Source of the DNA: Streptomyces sp. NBC_00670 | GTDB taxonomy: Bacteria > Actinomycetota > Actinomycetes > Streptomycetales > Streptomycetaceae | Length of the DNA: 64,000 nucleotides | Direction of reading: 5' to 3' | Assembly (NCBI RefSeq): GCF_036226765.1 | Contig: NZ_CP109017.1 | Location: 3,916,501-3,980,500, forward strand | Shown: one piece after another, positions 26,656 through 35,201 of the stretch | How the letters are laid out: the number at the start of each line of letters is the position of its first letter | How positions within the stretch are numbered: the stretch's first letter is position 1 | Translations under genes and position numbers: made by a program | The notes under the pieces: model-generated | What the model was told of the DNA's origin: nothing | What the model saw: only the letters and a program-made list of their open reading frames with translations | The model's database searches: none

Positions 26656-26730
26656 CATGCCCGTCCGGGGTTGCCACCCCCCGCCCCGCATGGGGGAGGA
26701 TGGCGGCATCCGTACGAAGGGAAAATCACG

Positions 26731-27261
26731 GTGAGCATCGACCCGTCCTCGATTCCGAACTTCGGGGGCCAGGAGCCCGAGCCCGGGCCGCCGCCCGGCC
26801 CCGTCGTCCCGGATCAGGACCTCGTGAAGCAGCTCCTGGACCAGATGGAGCTCAAGCACCTCGTCGACGAAGAGGGAGACCTCGTCGCGCCGTGGGAGCA
26901 GTTCCGTACGTACTTCATGTTCCGCGGCGAGGACGACCAGGCGGTCTACTCGGTGCGCACGTTCTACGACCGGCCGCACAAGATCGACGACAAGCCGGCC
27001 CTGCTGGAGGCCATCGACGACTGGAACCGGCGCACGCTGTGGCCCAAGGTCTACAGCCACACCCATGACGACGGCACGGTCCGCCTCATCGGCGAGGCGC
27101 AGATGCTCGTCGGCACGGGCGTCAACCTCGAGTTCTTCGTCTCCTCGACGGTCAGCTGGGTGCGCGCCGCCATCGAGTTCGACCGGTGGCTCGCCGAGCA
27201 GCTCGGCCTCGAGGAGGAGGTCGACGGCGCGGGGGAGCCGGACGAGGACACCGACGAGTGA
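26731..27261 (+). CDS. YbjN-domain protein
   Basis: 176 residues. A Pro/Gly-rich leader is followed by a YbjN-like fold: VKQLLDQMELKHLVDEEGDLVAPWEQFRTYFMFRGEDDQAVYSVRTFYDRP, then LLEAIDDWNRRTLWPKVYSHTHDDGTVRLIGEAQM, and a helix HxxAIEFDRW-like segment, ending in an acidic tail. YbjN proteins resemble type III secretion chaperones in fold; in actinobacteria their role is unknown. GTG 26731 has GAAGGGA upstream. It is convergent with the mannosyltransferase gene. Confidence 0.8.
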   Translation: MSIDPSSIPNFGGQEPEPGPPPGPVVPDQDLVKQLLDQMELKHLVDEEGDLVAPWEQFRTYFMFRGEDDQAVYSVRTFYDRPHKIDDKPALLEAIDDWNRRTLWPKVYSHTHDDGTVRLIGEAQMLVGTGVNLEFFVSSTVSWVRAAIEFDRWLAEQLGLEEEVDGAGEPDEDTDE

Positions 27262-27318
27262 GTCGGCCGAACCGGCGGCCGTGAGAGCGGCCGGCCCGGG
27301 GGGAGCCCCGGGTACGGC

Positions 27319-28557
27319 TCACAGCGCGGCACGGGCGAACACCACCAGGTACGCCCCGTAGACCAACGAGAGCCCGGCCAGGGCGCCGACCACCAGGACG
27401 GCGTGCCACGGCCGGGCTCTCGCCGTCCGTACCAGCGCCCGCGCGGGCGGGATCAGCAGCGGGAACGCGGGCAGCAGGAAGCGCGGCTTGGAGGCGAAGT
27501 AGCCGGAGCCGCCGACCACGACCAGGAGCAGCACCCCGCAGTAGACGACGAGCGGCAGCGGCGCCCGGTCGGCCAGCAGCAGCGCGAACAGCAGCAGCGC
27601 CAGTACGACGATCACCACGGTCAGCGGGTGCACGGACCGGGTCGCGTGCACCATGAAGTGCCGTACGAACCCCAGCGACCCGCGCCCCAGATCGAACCGC
27701 GACCCCCACTGCTCCTGCACGCGGAAGTACCCGCCGAGCAGATCGCCCTCGCGGTGCCCGACCCAGAGCACGTAGCCGCACCAGCCGAGGGGGGCGAGGA
27801 CGATGGCTGTCCACAGCCTGTGGACAGGCGTTCGTGTGCGTGCGGGCCACCGCTGCCGGATCTCCCAGCCGGCCGCCGCCATCACCGCCGCGGCCACCGC
27901 GAACCCGTTCGGCCGGGCCAGCCCCGCGCCCGCCGCGAGCGCGCCCGCCCACACCCAGCGCCCGCTGAGCACCGCGTACAGCGACCAGGCGGCCAGCGCC
28001 GTGAGCAGCGGTTCGGTGTACGCCATCGACAGCACCACCGAGTGCGGCAGCACCGCCCACAGCAGCACCAGCACGGTGGCGACGGCGTCGCCGTACAGCC
28101 GCCGTCCGACGAGGTGGATGCCGTACGCGGCCACCACGGCGGAGGCCCACGACACGAGTAGCCCCGCCGCGCCCCAGCCGACCGGGAGCACGGCGGCCAC
28201 ACCCCGGACGAGCGCCGGATAGAGAGGGAAGAACGCGAGATCACTCCGTACGAAGAGCTCGCCGTGGTGGTGTCCGGTGCGGACGTACCCGTAGCCGTGG
28301 GCGGCGATCCCGAAGTACCAGAGCGAGTCCCACGACCGCCCGAGCAGGGCGAGCGGGTGCGGCCGGCCGGCGGCCCGCGCTGCCGCCAGGACGAGGAGCG
28401 CCCCGGTCAGCCGCACGGCGACGAACAGCCCGAGCGCGGCGGGCGCCCCGGCGAACCTCCCGGCCCCCGGCCGGAACCTCCCCCCGGGCCGCGGCGGCGG
28501 AAGCACCCGGCCCACATCGGAAACATCAGGACGCGCGAGCGTACGAAACTCGGTCAC
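27319..28557 (-). CDS. integral membrane GT-C mannosyltransferase-like protein (PIG-V type)
   Basis: 412 residues with about ten membrane helices. The first periplasmic loop has RSWDSLWYFGIAAHGYGYVRTGHH (an early Asp after TM1, typical of GT-C enzymes using polyprenyl-phosphate sugars), followed by DLAFFPLYPALVRGVA and AYTEPLLTALAAWSLYAV, landmarks of the PIG-V/GPI mannosyltransferase family. It probably adds a hexose to an extracellular lipid or protein. It starts at GTG 28557, inside an A/C-rich patch without strong ribosome site. The neighbouring aminotransferase gene is on the same strand 100 bp upstream, so co-transcription is possible. Confidence 0.78.
   Translation of the reverse strand: MTEFRTLARPDVSDVGRVLPPPRPGGRFRPGAGRFAGAPAALGLFVAVRLTGALLVLAAARAAGRPHPLALLGRSWDSLWYFGIAAHGYGYVRTGHHHGELFVRSDLAFFPLYPALVRGVAAVLPVGWGAAGLLVSWASAVVAAYGIHLVGRRLYGDAVATVLVLLWAVLPHSVVLSMAYTEPLLTALAAWSLYAVLSGRWVWAGALAAGAGLARPNGFAVAAAVMAAAGWEIRQRWPARTRTPVHRLWTAIVLAPLGWCGYVLWVGHREGDLLGGYFRVQEQWGSRFDLGRGSLGFVRHFMVHATRSVHPLTVVIVVLALLLFALLLADRAPLPLVVYCGVLLLVVVGGSGYFASKPRFLLPAFPLLIPPARALVRTARARPWHAVLVVGALAGLSLVYGAYLVVFARAAL
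27807..27827. promoter_or_regulatory. DnaA-box-like palindrome inside a coding region
   Basis: CTGTCCACAG-C-CTGTGGACAG: two inverted 8-of-9 matches to the Streptomyces DnaA box TTGTCCACA, within the mannosyltransferase gene. Perfect 10-bp arms around one base are unusual for coding sequence; they may be fortuitous. Confidence 0.3.
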
Positions 28558-28657
28558 ACGGGAACCATGCGCCGCTTTCCACCGATTCCCGAGCTTTGTC
28601 CCTCACGCGGCGCAAGGGGCGCGCCCACGAGGGGCGTGCGCTCCCCCACCCGGGCCC

Positions 28658-29857
28658 TCAGGCGCCCTTCCCCAGCGCCCCCAGCCTCCGTACCGCCTCC
28701 TCCAGGACCTCCACCCGCTTGCAGAACGCGAACCGGACGAACGGCGCTCCCATTTCCCGGTGGTCGTAGAACACCGCGTTGGGAATCGCCACCACCCCCA
28801 CCCGTTCCGGCAGCGCCCGGCAGAACGCGAACCCGTCGCTCTCCCCCAACGGCCGGATGTCGGCCGTCACGAAGTACGTCCCCGCCGGCCGGAAGACGGC
28901 GAACCCCGCGTCCGCCAATCCGTCCGCCAGCAGATCCCGCTTCTTCCGCAGATCCTCCCGGAGCCCCGAGAAGAAGGACTCCGGCAGCGCCAGCCCCTCC
29001 GCGACGGCGTACTGGAACGGCCCCGAGGCCACGTACGTCAGGAACTGCTTCGCCGACCGCACCGCGGTCACCAGCGGGGCGGCCCCGGTCACCCAGCCGA
29101 CCTTCCACCCCGTGTACGAGAAGGACTTCCCCGCGCTCCCGATACTGACCGTCCGCTCCCGCATCCCCGGGAACCCGGCCGGCGGCACGTGCTCGGCTCC
29201 GTCGAAGACGAGATGCTCGTACACCTCGTCGGTCACCACCAGCAGATCCCGCTCGACCGCCAGTTCGGCGATCACGGCCAGTTCCTCCCGGCTCAGCACC
29301 GTCCCCGTCGGATTGTGCGGCGTGTTGATCAACAACAGCCGCGTGCGGTCGGTCACCGCGTCCCGCAGCTCGTCGAGGTCGAGGCGGAAGACGGGCCCGT
29401 CGGGCCCCTCGTGCGGCCGCAGCGTCACCGGCACCCGCTTCCCGCCCGCCATGGCGACACAGGCCGCGTAGGAGTCGTAGTACGGCTCCAGCGCGATCAC
29501 CTCGTCCCCCGGCTCCACCAGCGCGAGCAGCGCCGCCGCGATCGCCTCGGTGGCCCCGGCGGTGACCAGGACCTCCGTGTCCGGGTCGTACGTCAGTGCG
29601 TACCGCCGTTGCTGGTGCGCGACGATCGCCGCGCGCAGCTCGGGGACGCCCGGACCCGGCGGGTACTGGTTCCCGCGTCCGTCGCGCAGCGCCCGCACCG
29701 CCGCCTCGCGGAGCTCCTCGGGGCCGTCGGTGTCGGGAAAGCCCTGGCCGAGGTTGAGGGACCCGGTGCTCAGTGCCAACGCCGACATCTCGGCGAAGAT
29801 CGTCGTGCCGAACTCGGTGAGCCGCCGGTTGAGGAGGGGGCGCGCGCTGGAGGTCAT
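28658..29857 (-). CDS. class I PLP aminotransferase
   Basis: 399 residues. Fold-type I landmarks: LNLGQGFPDTDGP (N-terminal substrate arm), NQYPPGPG, TPHNPTG, VTDEVYEHLVFDG, and the Schiff-base lysine near residue 244 in SIGSAGKSFSYTGWKVGW, then VRFAFCK with the carboxylate-binding Arg. It resembles aspartate/glutamine-type transaminases of the DapC/KAT-II group; the exact substrate cannot be read from the sequence. ATG 29857 is favoured because AGGA lies eight bases before it; ATG 29866 has no ribosome site. Confidence 0.88.
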   Translation of the reverse strand: MTSSARPLLNRRLTEFGTTIFAEMSALALSTGSLNLGQGFPDTDGPEELREAAVRALRDGRGNQYPPGPGVPELRAAIVAHQQRRYALTYDPDTEVLVTAGATEAIAAALLALVEPGDEVIALEPYYDSYAACVAMAGGKRVPVTLRPHEGPDGPVFRLDLDELRDAVTDRTRLLLINTPHNPTGTVLSREELAVIAELAVERDLLVVTDEVYEHLVFDGAEHVPPAGFPGMRERTVSIGSAGKSFSYTGWKVGWVTGAAPLVTAVRSAKQFLTYVASGPFQYAVAEGLALPESFFSGLREDLRKKRDLLADGLADAGFAVFRPAGTYFVTADIRPLGESDGFAFCRALPERVGVVAIPNAVFYDHREMGAPFVRFAFCKRVEVLEEAVRRLGALGKGA

Positions 29858-30030
29858 GGCCGCCATCCTGGGCCCAAGCTCTGGAGTTCCTCAACTCCGC
29901 TTTGGGGCGCGCGGCGCGAGGGCATCTCCCGGGCACACATCGCCGGGGCGCCGACGGGGCCGCCCGGCTTCGGACGACCTCCAGGGGGATTTCCGGGGGT
30001 CGATGGGGGATTCGAAAGGAGGGGGACGCC

Positions 30031-30351
30031 ATGGGTGCAGGCATCATCGGAGGCGGACTCCTGCTCGTACTCGTCTGGGTCCTGTTCGCCGCCGCCGGGC
30101 GCCGGAAGGCCGTCCGGCGAGGCATCCGGCAGAGCGGGCGGGCCCGCACCGCCGGGAAGCGGACCCGCACCGCCCGGTACGCGGCCGGCGGCAGCGGCGG
30201 CAGCTGGTGGGCGGGCGACTCGGGCGGCTCGTCGTCGGACGGCGGCGGTCATCACGGCGGTCACGGCGGCCACTCGTGCGGGGGAGGCCACTCCTGCGGG
30301 GGCGGCTCGTCGTGCGGTTCGTCCTGCGGGGGCGGCTGCGGCGGGGGCTGA
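30031..30351 (+). CDS. small membrane protein with Cys/His/Gly-rich tail
   Basis: 106 residues. One N-terminal membrane helix (AGIIGGGLLLVLVWVLFAAAG) is followed by a strongly basic stretch (RRKAVRRGIRQSGRARTAGKRTRTARY) and a tail of Gly, Ser, His and Cys: HHGGHGGH, then HSCGGGHSCGGGSSCGSSCGGG, ending CGGG. The tail has six Cys and several His, suggesting metal binding or disulfides. A perfect AAAGGAGGGGG lies about eight bases upstream of ATG 30031. Basic residues after the helix predict a cytoplasmic tail. Family unknown to me. Confidence 0.7.
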   Translation: MGAGIIGGGLLLVLVWVLFAAAGRRKAVRRGIRQSGRARTAGKRTRTARYAAGGSGGSWWAGDSGGSSSDGGGHHGGHGGHSCGGGHSCGGGSSCGSSCGGGCGGG

Positions 30352-30545
30352 GAACGGCCCGTCCGGAGAGGGCCGAGGGCGGCCCGTACGGCGGGGGAGG
30401 GGGCGCGCGGGGGCGCGCGCCGTACGTGAACAGTTGAGCTGTGCAGCCCTCGGGGGGATGGAAACGCCACGAAGTTGGGTAAAAACGCTGTGGCGGCCCC
30501 AGAGTTCATGATTCCCTCTAGATCACGAAGCAGCCCCCAGGACGT

Positions 30546-30565
30546 CCTGCGGGTCATCCCGCAGG
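30546..30565. promoter_or_regulatory. hairpin upstream of the DUF2617 gene
   Basis: CCTGCGGG-TCAT-CCCGCAGG, perfect 8-bp arms, in the 341-bp gap 30352-30692. The gap also holds an AT-richer patch (about 30430-30530) likely to be the promoter. No gene is seen in it. Confidence 0.4.
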
Positions 30566-30692
30566 CGGACCTCTTCCGGACCGGGCTGTTCCGGACGTCC
30601 TACTCCGACCGGCCGAGCCGGCCGGTTCCCCCGGCGCCACCGAGGTGTGCGCCGGGCCCCCTCCCCTTTCTGCGTGCTAGCGGAGCCGATCC

Positions 30693-31292
30693 ATGCTCAC
30701 GACCCTGAACACTTCCTACACCGACACGCGCGCGGCCGACCTCGCCTGGACCCTGGACAGCGGGCCGCTGCCCGCCCTTGCCACCCTCGACCTCGAACTG
30801 GCGCAGTCCACGCTGCAGTTGCGCCTCCTCGGCGCCTCCCACCAGGTGCTCCTCCAGGCACCGGAGGGCGACTGCTCGGAGACGGTCGCCTGCATCCAGG
30901 GCAGCAGCACCCCGCTGCCGCTCGGCGTGGCCAAACGGGTCGACGACTGGGAGTACGAGTTCGCGGCCCGCGTCGAGGTGCTCTCGCCGGGCTCGTTCGC
31001 GGGCCGCGCCCAGGAGCTGCTGGCCCTGGTCGCCGACCATCCGCACGGCCTGGCCGGCGTCTTCCCCGGCAGCCCGCACGCGTTCACGGCGATGCTGGCC
31101 CACCGGCACGAGGGCCAGATCCACTGGCGTACGTGGCACGCGTACCCGCAGGACGGCCAACTCGTCGCCACGCGCACCCGGGTGGGCGTCCCCACCCGCA
31201 CCACCCGCCCCCCGAAGGACGACTGGCGCCTCCCTCCCACCCACCTCCCCGTGGACCACCGCACCCCCCGCCTCACCCCGACAACGGTCTGA
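30693..31292 (+). CDS. DUF2617-family protein
   Basis: 199 residues, begins MLTTLNTSYTDTRAADLAWTLD; conserved-looking stretches LQLRLLGASHQVLL, VACIQGSSTPLPLG, WEYEFAARVEVLS, LAGVFPGSPHAFTAMLAH and IHWRTWHAYPQDGQLVATRTRV are those I associate with DUF2617, a soluble actinobacterial family of unknown function. GGAG eight bases upstream of the ATG supports the start. The C-terminal ~30 residues are Pro/Thr-rich. It is followed directly by the 112-bp repeat array. Confidence 0.78.
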   Translation: MLTTLNTSYTDTRAADLAWTLDSGPLPALATLDLELAQSTLQLRLLGASHQVLLQAPEGDCSETVACIQGSSTPLPLGVAKRVDDWEYEFAARVEVLSPGSFAGRAQELLALVADHPHGLAGVFPGSPHAFTAMLAHRHEGQIHWRTWHAYPQDGQLVATRTRVGVPTRTTRPPKDDWRLPPTHLPVDHRTPRLTPTTV

Positions 31293-31309
31293 CCCATCGC
31301 CCCCGAGGA

Positions 31310-31985
31310 GCGAAGCCCCGAGCTTCTTAGGGGGGCGGGGCTGTTTCGATCTGCGGCTTCGCCGCGCGGGCGCGACAAGCCACGACGCACCTGCTCCCCG
31401 CCAACGCACCCTGATCGGGGGCGAAGCCCCGAGTTCTTCAGGGGCGCGGGGCTGTTTCGATCTGCGGCTCCGCCGCGCGGGCGCGACAAACCACGACGCA
31501 CCTGCTCCCCGCCAACGCACCCTGATCGAGGGGCGAAGCCCCGAGTTCTTCAGGGGTGCGGGGCTGTTTCGATCTGCGGCTTCGCCGCGCGGGCGCGACA
31601 AGCCGCGACGCACCTGCTTCCCGCCAAGGCACCCTGATCGGGGGGCGAAGCCCCGAGTTCTTCAGGGGTGCGGGGCTGTTTCGATCTGCGGCTTCGCCGC
31701 GCGGGCGCGACAAGCCGCGACGCACCTGCTTCCCGCCAACGCACCCTGATCGGGGGGCGAAGCCCCGAGTTCTTCAGGGGCGCGGGGCTGTTTCGATCTG
31801 CGGCTTCGCCGCGCGGGCGCGACAAGCCGCGACGCACCTGCTTCCCGCCAACGCACCCTGATCGAGGGGCGAAGCCCCGAGTTCTTCAGGGGCGCGGGGA
31901 ACTGCGCGAGCAACCACAAACGCACCCGCACCCGCCAACGAACCCCCCAACCCGAGTTCCAAAGCGCAGGGGGGTCCAGGGGGCG
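31310..31985. repeat. tandem array of a ~112-bp GC-rich extragenic repeat
   Basis: Units begin with GCGAAGCCCCGAG at 31310, 31421, 31533, 31645, 31757 and 31869, i.e. periods of 111 then 112 bp four times. Each has TTCTTCAGGGGNGCGGGGCT, TTTCGATCTGCGGCTTCGCC, the hairpin-forming CGGCTTCGCCGCG, and ACGCACCTG-CCCGCCAACGCACCCTG. Five units are complete; the sixth switches to the GGGGAACTGCGCGAGCAACC version and ends near 31985 in GGGGGCGAAGCCCCCTAGGGGG. It lies between DUF2617 and the spermidine-synthase-like gene. Open frames across it are by-products of the base composition; the 112-bp period is not a multiple of three. Confidence 0.92.
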
Positions 31986-32069
31986 AAGCCCCCTAGGGGG
32001 CGCCCCCCGCGCACTACTTCACCACCGCTTCACTCCCGTGAGTGACAAGGCCCAGTGCCAACGCCCCGG

Positions 32070-32075
32070 TAGCGT
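32070..32075 (+). promoter_or_regulatory. leaderless -10 box for the spermidine-synthase-like gene
   Basis: TAGCGT; first T 13 nt before GTG 32083. It favours that start over GTG 32038. Confidence 0.55.
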
Positions 32076-32082
32076 TCCGTCA

Positions 32083-33735
32083 GTGATCGACCCGCACGCC
32101 CCCGCACCCCCCGGCGCCCCGCCCCGCCGGGGCGAGCCGGGCCGGGCGCCACTGCCCGTCCGCCCCGGCACAGGACGCTTCCTCGTCCTGACCGGCGTGT
32201 TCGTGTGCGCGGCCTGCGGACTGGTGTACGAACTCGAACTCGTCGCCCTCGCCTCCTACCTCATCGGCGACACCGTCACCCAGGCCTCCGTCGTCCTCTC
32301 GGTCATGGTCTTCGCGATGGGCATCGGCTCGCTCGCCGCGAAACGCCTGCGCTGCCGCGCGGCGGTCGGCTTCGGCGCGGTCGAGGCCGCCCTCGCCCTC
32401 GTCGGCGGCCTCAGCGCGATGGCCCTGTACGCCGTCTTCGCCTGGACCGGCGGCGACTGGGCCGGCGTCCCGGCCGCCGGCCCCCGCTGTCTGCTCGTCG
32501 CGTTCTCCCTGGCCATCGGCCTGCTGATCGGCGCCGAGGTGCCCCTCCTCATGGAGCTGATCCAGCGCATCCGCCGCCAGGAGGCGGGCGGCGCGGTCGC
32601 CGACCTCTTCGCCGCCGACTACGTGGGTGCCCTCGTCGGCGGCCTCGCCTTCCCCTTCCTCCTCCTGCCGCTGCTCGGCCAGTTGGAGGGCGCCCTGCTC
32701 ACCGGCGCGGTCAACGCCCTGGCAGGCGCCGCCCTCGTCCTCGGCCTGTTCGGCCGTGACCTCCCCCCGCGCGCCCGCCGCGTCCTCCTCACCGTCAACG
32801 TCACCGTGCTCGGCCTGCTCGCGACCGCCGCGTTCCTCGTCGGCGACTTCGAACGGGCCGCCCGGCACGCGGTGTACGGGGCGGACGTCCGGGTGGCGCT
32901 GCACACGGACGTGCAGGAGGTCGTCCTCACCGGCGGCGACCACGGCCGCCCCCTCGACCTCTTCCTCGACGGCCGGCTGCGGGTCAGCGGCCGCGACGAG
33001 TACCGCTACCACGAGGCCCTGGTGCACCCCGTGATGAACGGCCCGCACGCACGCGTGCTCGTCCTCGGCGGCGGTGACGGCCTGGCCGCCCGCGAGGTGC
33101 TGCGCCACCCCGGCGTACGGCGGGTCGACGTCGTCGAGGTCGACCCGGCGGTGGTCCGGCTGGCCCGCCGCGACCCCGCCCTGTCCCGCCTCAACCAGCA
33201 CGTCTACGACGACCCCCGCGTCCACGTCACCACGGACGACGCCTTCCGCCGGCTGCGGGCCACGCCCCCGGGGTCGTACGACGTCGTGATCGCGGACCTC
33301 CCCGACCCCGGCATCAGTGCCAGTACGAAGCTGTACTCGCAGGAGTTCTACGGCCTGGCCCGGCGCACGCTCGCGGACGACGGCCGGCTCGTCGTGCACG
33401 CGGGCCCGGTGGCCACCCGCCGCCGGGTGTTCTGGACGGTGGAGACGACGATCCGCTCGGCCGGGCTGCGGACGGTGCCGTACCGGGTCGACGGGCGCCG
33501 CGTCTGCTCCGTGCGCGGCCCCGACCGCACGGCGCGCACGGGGGTCCGGGGGCTCCGGGACTGGGGCTTCGTCCTGGCCGCCCGCACCCGCCCGGCGCTG
33601 CGGCTCGATCCGGCGGCGCCGCGGCCGCGCTCGCTCACGCGGGAGGGGCTGGCGGGGGACCGGCGGGCGGCGGCCCGCACCCGGCTGCGCGGGCTGACCC
33701 CGTCGACGCTGGTGCACCCGCGCTACGCGGACTGA
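32083..33735 (+). CDS. membrane-anchored spermidine synthase-like protein
   Basis: 550 residues. After a Pro-rich leader come about seven membrane helices (FLVLTGVFVCAACGLVYELELVALASYLIG through about residue 255). A spermidine-synthase-type methyltransferase-fold domain follows: VLTGGDHGRPLDLFLDGRLRVSGRDEYRYHEALVHPVM, VLVLGGGDGLAAREVLRHPGVRRVDVVEVDP, and VIADLPDPGISASTKLYSQEFY. GGGDG and the acidic residues match SpeE aminopropyltransferases, but the catalytic D at the DxPDP position reads ADLPDP. Polyamine product not certain; such fusions are known in actinobacteria. Leaderless by its -10 box. Confidence 0.82.
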   Translation: MIDPHAPAPPGAPPRRGEPGRAPLPVRPGTGRFLVLTGVFVCAACGLVYELELVALASYLIGDTVTQASVVLSVMVFAMGIGSLAAKRLRCRAAVGFGAVEAALALVGGLSAMALYAVFAWTGGDWAGVPAAGPRCLLVAFSLAIGLLIGAEVPLLMELIQRIRRQEAGGAVADLFAADYVGALVGGLAFPFLLLPLLGQLEGALLTGAVNALAGAALVLGLFGRDLPPRARRVLLTVNVTVLGLLATAAFLVGDFERAARHAVYGADVRVALHTDVQEVVLTGGDHGRPLDLFLDGRLRVSGRDEYRYHEALVHPVMNGPHARVLVLGGGDGLAAREVLRHPGVRRVDVVEVDPAVVRLARRDPALSRLNQHVYDDPRVHVTTDDAFRRLRATPPGSYDVVIADLPDPGISASTKLYSQEFYGLARRTLADDGRLVVHAGPVATRRRVFWTVETTIRSAGLRTVPYRVDGRRVCSVRGPDRTARTGVRGLRDWGFVLAARTRPALRLDPAAPRPRSLTREGLAGDRRAAARTRLRGLTPSTLVHPRYAD

Positions 33736-33790
33736 CTGAGCCGCCCCGGCGAATCGCCGCTTCGACGGGTTCGGTCCGGGCCCCGGTGGG

Positions 33791-33796
33791 TAGGCT
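33791..33796 (+). promoter_or_regulatory. leaderless -10 box for the SRPBCC gene
   Basis: TAGGCT, first T 14 nt before ATG 33805. Confidence 0.45.
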
Positions 33797-33804
33797 CGGC
33801 CGGC

Positions 33805-34638
33805 ATGGAGCATGAGGTGTTCGTTCCGGTACCGGCCGAGCGGCTCGGAGAGGTGCTCGCCGACCCCGAGCGGGTGGCCAGGGCCGTGCCGGGGTTCCAG
33901 CAGGACGCGGGGGCGGAGCCCGGCGCGGGCCGCCTGAAGGTGCGCGTCGGGGGGCACACCATCACGTACCGCGGCGCGTTCGGGGTCGTCCGGCGGGACG
34001 ACGGCTCGTACGCGCTCGAGGGCGACGCGACGGAGGCCCGCGGCAGCGGTGCGGTGCGGCTCGCGCTGACGGTGCGGCTGCGGCCGGACGGGGCCGGCAC
34101 GGTCCTGACGTTCAGCGGCACCGCCACGGCGACCGGCCGTATCGCCGAACTGCCCGCGGAGACGGTGCGGTCGGCGGGCGCCCGCCTGCTGACCCGCGCC
34201 GCGGAGAACGCGGGACGGGCCGCGGCGGAGCCGCCCCGACCGGAGGCTCCGGAGTCCGGCGCCGAACCGCAGCCGTCGGAGCCGGCGCCGGCGCCTGCGG
34301 CTGACGACGAGTCGTCGGAGCCGGTCCCCTCCCTCTTCGAGACGGAGGTGCCGCCGCCCTCGCTGGAGAACCCGGACGACCTGGACGACTCGGAGGACTC
34401 GGGCGACTCCGACGACTCGGAGGCCGAGCCGCCGGCCGAGGCGGCGCATGCGCGGCGGACGATGATCGGGCGGAGCGCGGAGGAGGTCGACCACGCCCCG
34501 CCGCGCGGGCGCTACGCGCCGGTTCCGGCGCCGGAGGCGATGGCGTCGGCGGGGGCGCTGCGGTGGGCCGCCCCCGCGGCGGCGGTCGTCCTGGCCTCGG
34601 CGATCGTCATGACCCGCTACCTCCGCAAACGCCGCTGA
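33805..34638 (+). CDS. SRPBCC (CoxG-like) protein with C-terminal membrane anchor
   Basis: 277 residues. The first ~135 form a SRPBCC/CoxG-like lipid- or ligand-binding fold: HEVFVPVPAERLGEVLADPERVARAVPGF, VGGHTITYRGAFGVV, LTFSGTATATGRIAELPAETV. A long acidic, Pro/Ser/Asp-rich linker follows (DDLDDSEDSGDSDDSEAE), then one hydrophobic helix (WAAPAAAVVLASAIVM) and a basic end RYLRKRR, so the domain is tethered at the cytoplasmic face. CoxG relatives recruit enzymes to membranes in CO-dehydrogenase systems, but no such genes are nearby. Function unknown. Confidence 0.78.
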   Translation: MEHEVFVPVPAERLGEVLADPERVARAVPGFQQDAGAEPGAGRLKVRVGGHTITYRGAFGVVRRDDGSYALEGDATEARGSGAVRLALTVRLRPDGAGTVLTFSGTATATGRIAELPAETVRSAGARLLTRAAENAGRAAAEPPRPEAPESGAEPQPSEPAPAPAADDESSEPVPSLFETEVPPPSLENPDDLDDSEDSGDSDDSEAEPPAEAAHARRTMIGRSAEEVDHAPPRGRYAPVPAPEAMASAGALRWAAPAAAVVLASAIVMTRYLRKRR

Positions 34639-34649
34639 CCCCACCACCG

Positions 34650-35165
34650 TTTCCTCGCCCCCGCCGCCCCTACCCTTCCCATCCCCGGGGGCAGGCCCCC
34701 GGACCCCCGCAGGTCACGTCGTCGGCCGCGGACCGGTGGGGGTACGCCGCGCAGTTCCCCGCGCCCCCCAAAGCAGGGACAGGCGCCTGCCCCTGCTCCG
34801 CGGCTCCGCCGCAGGGGCGCGGGGCTGTGTTGTTTCGCGGCTTCGCCGCGGGGGGCGCGAGCCACCGCAGCCCCGTCAGGGGCGCGGGACTGTGTTGTTT
34901 CGCGGCTTCGCCGCGGGGGGCGCGAGCCACCGCAGCCCCGTCAGGGGCGCGGGGAACTGCGCGAGCAACCAGGAACCCACCCGCACCCGCCCACGAACCG
35001 CCCCCACTCGAGCTCTCCCGCGTCTCACCCACCCACCCACCCACCCGCACTCGCTCACGCCCCACCCCCCCGCCCCGAGCCCACTCACCCCCGGTCCCCC
35101 CTCCCGGGGTGCAAGGGGCGGAGCCCCTTGAGGATGGGAAGGGTAAGGGCGGCGGGGGCGAAAAA
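34650..35165. repeat. extragenic repeat island bounded by inverted repeats
   Basis: A ~33-bp sequence (CGCCCCCGCCGCCCCTACCC core) at 34650-34686 recurs inverted at 35129-35165 with few mismatches. Between them are two copies of CAGGGGCGCGG, GGCTTCGCCGCGGGGGGCGC and GAGCCACCGCAGCC, and one GGGGAACTGCGCGAGCAACC. It occupies most of the 563-bp gap between the SRPBCC gene and the aldose epimerase gene. No coding sequence. Confidence 0.85.
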
Positions 35166-35188
35166 GGTTGCCGTCGCCCCACCCCCGC

Positions 35189-35194
35189 TAGGGT
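35189..35194 (+). promoter_or_regulatory. leaderless -10 box for the aldose epimerase gene
   Basis: TAGGGT, first T 13 nt before GTG 35202; GTTGCC 16 bp upstream may be the -35. Confidence 0.55.
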
Positions 35195-35201
35195 CACCCC
35201 C

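Noticed and set aside
23960..26677. 905-codon minus-strand frame opposite clpB
   Set aside because: Mirror of ClpB; no domain and no ribosome site.
31310..31985. CRISPR-like array
   Set aside because: Repeat unit is continuous with no unique spacers and is five times longer than a CRISPR repeat; no cas genes.
31438..32045. Several short frames in the repeat array reading AAEPQIETAP-like segments on both strands
   Set aside because: The 112-bp period is not a multiple of three and every frame gives repeats; no start sites or conserved protein.
32080..34647. 855-codon minus-strand frame
   Set aside because: Covers two unrelated plus-strand genes and their intergenic region; antisense artefact.
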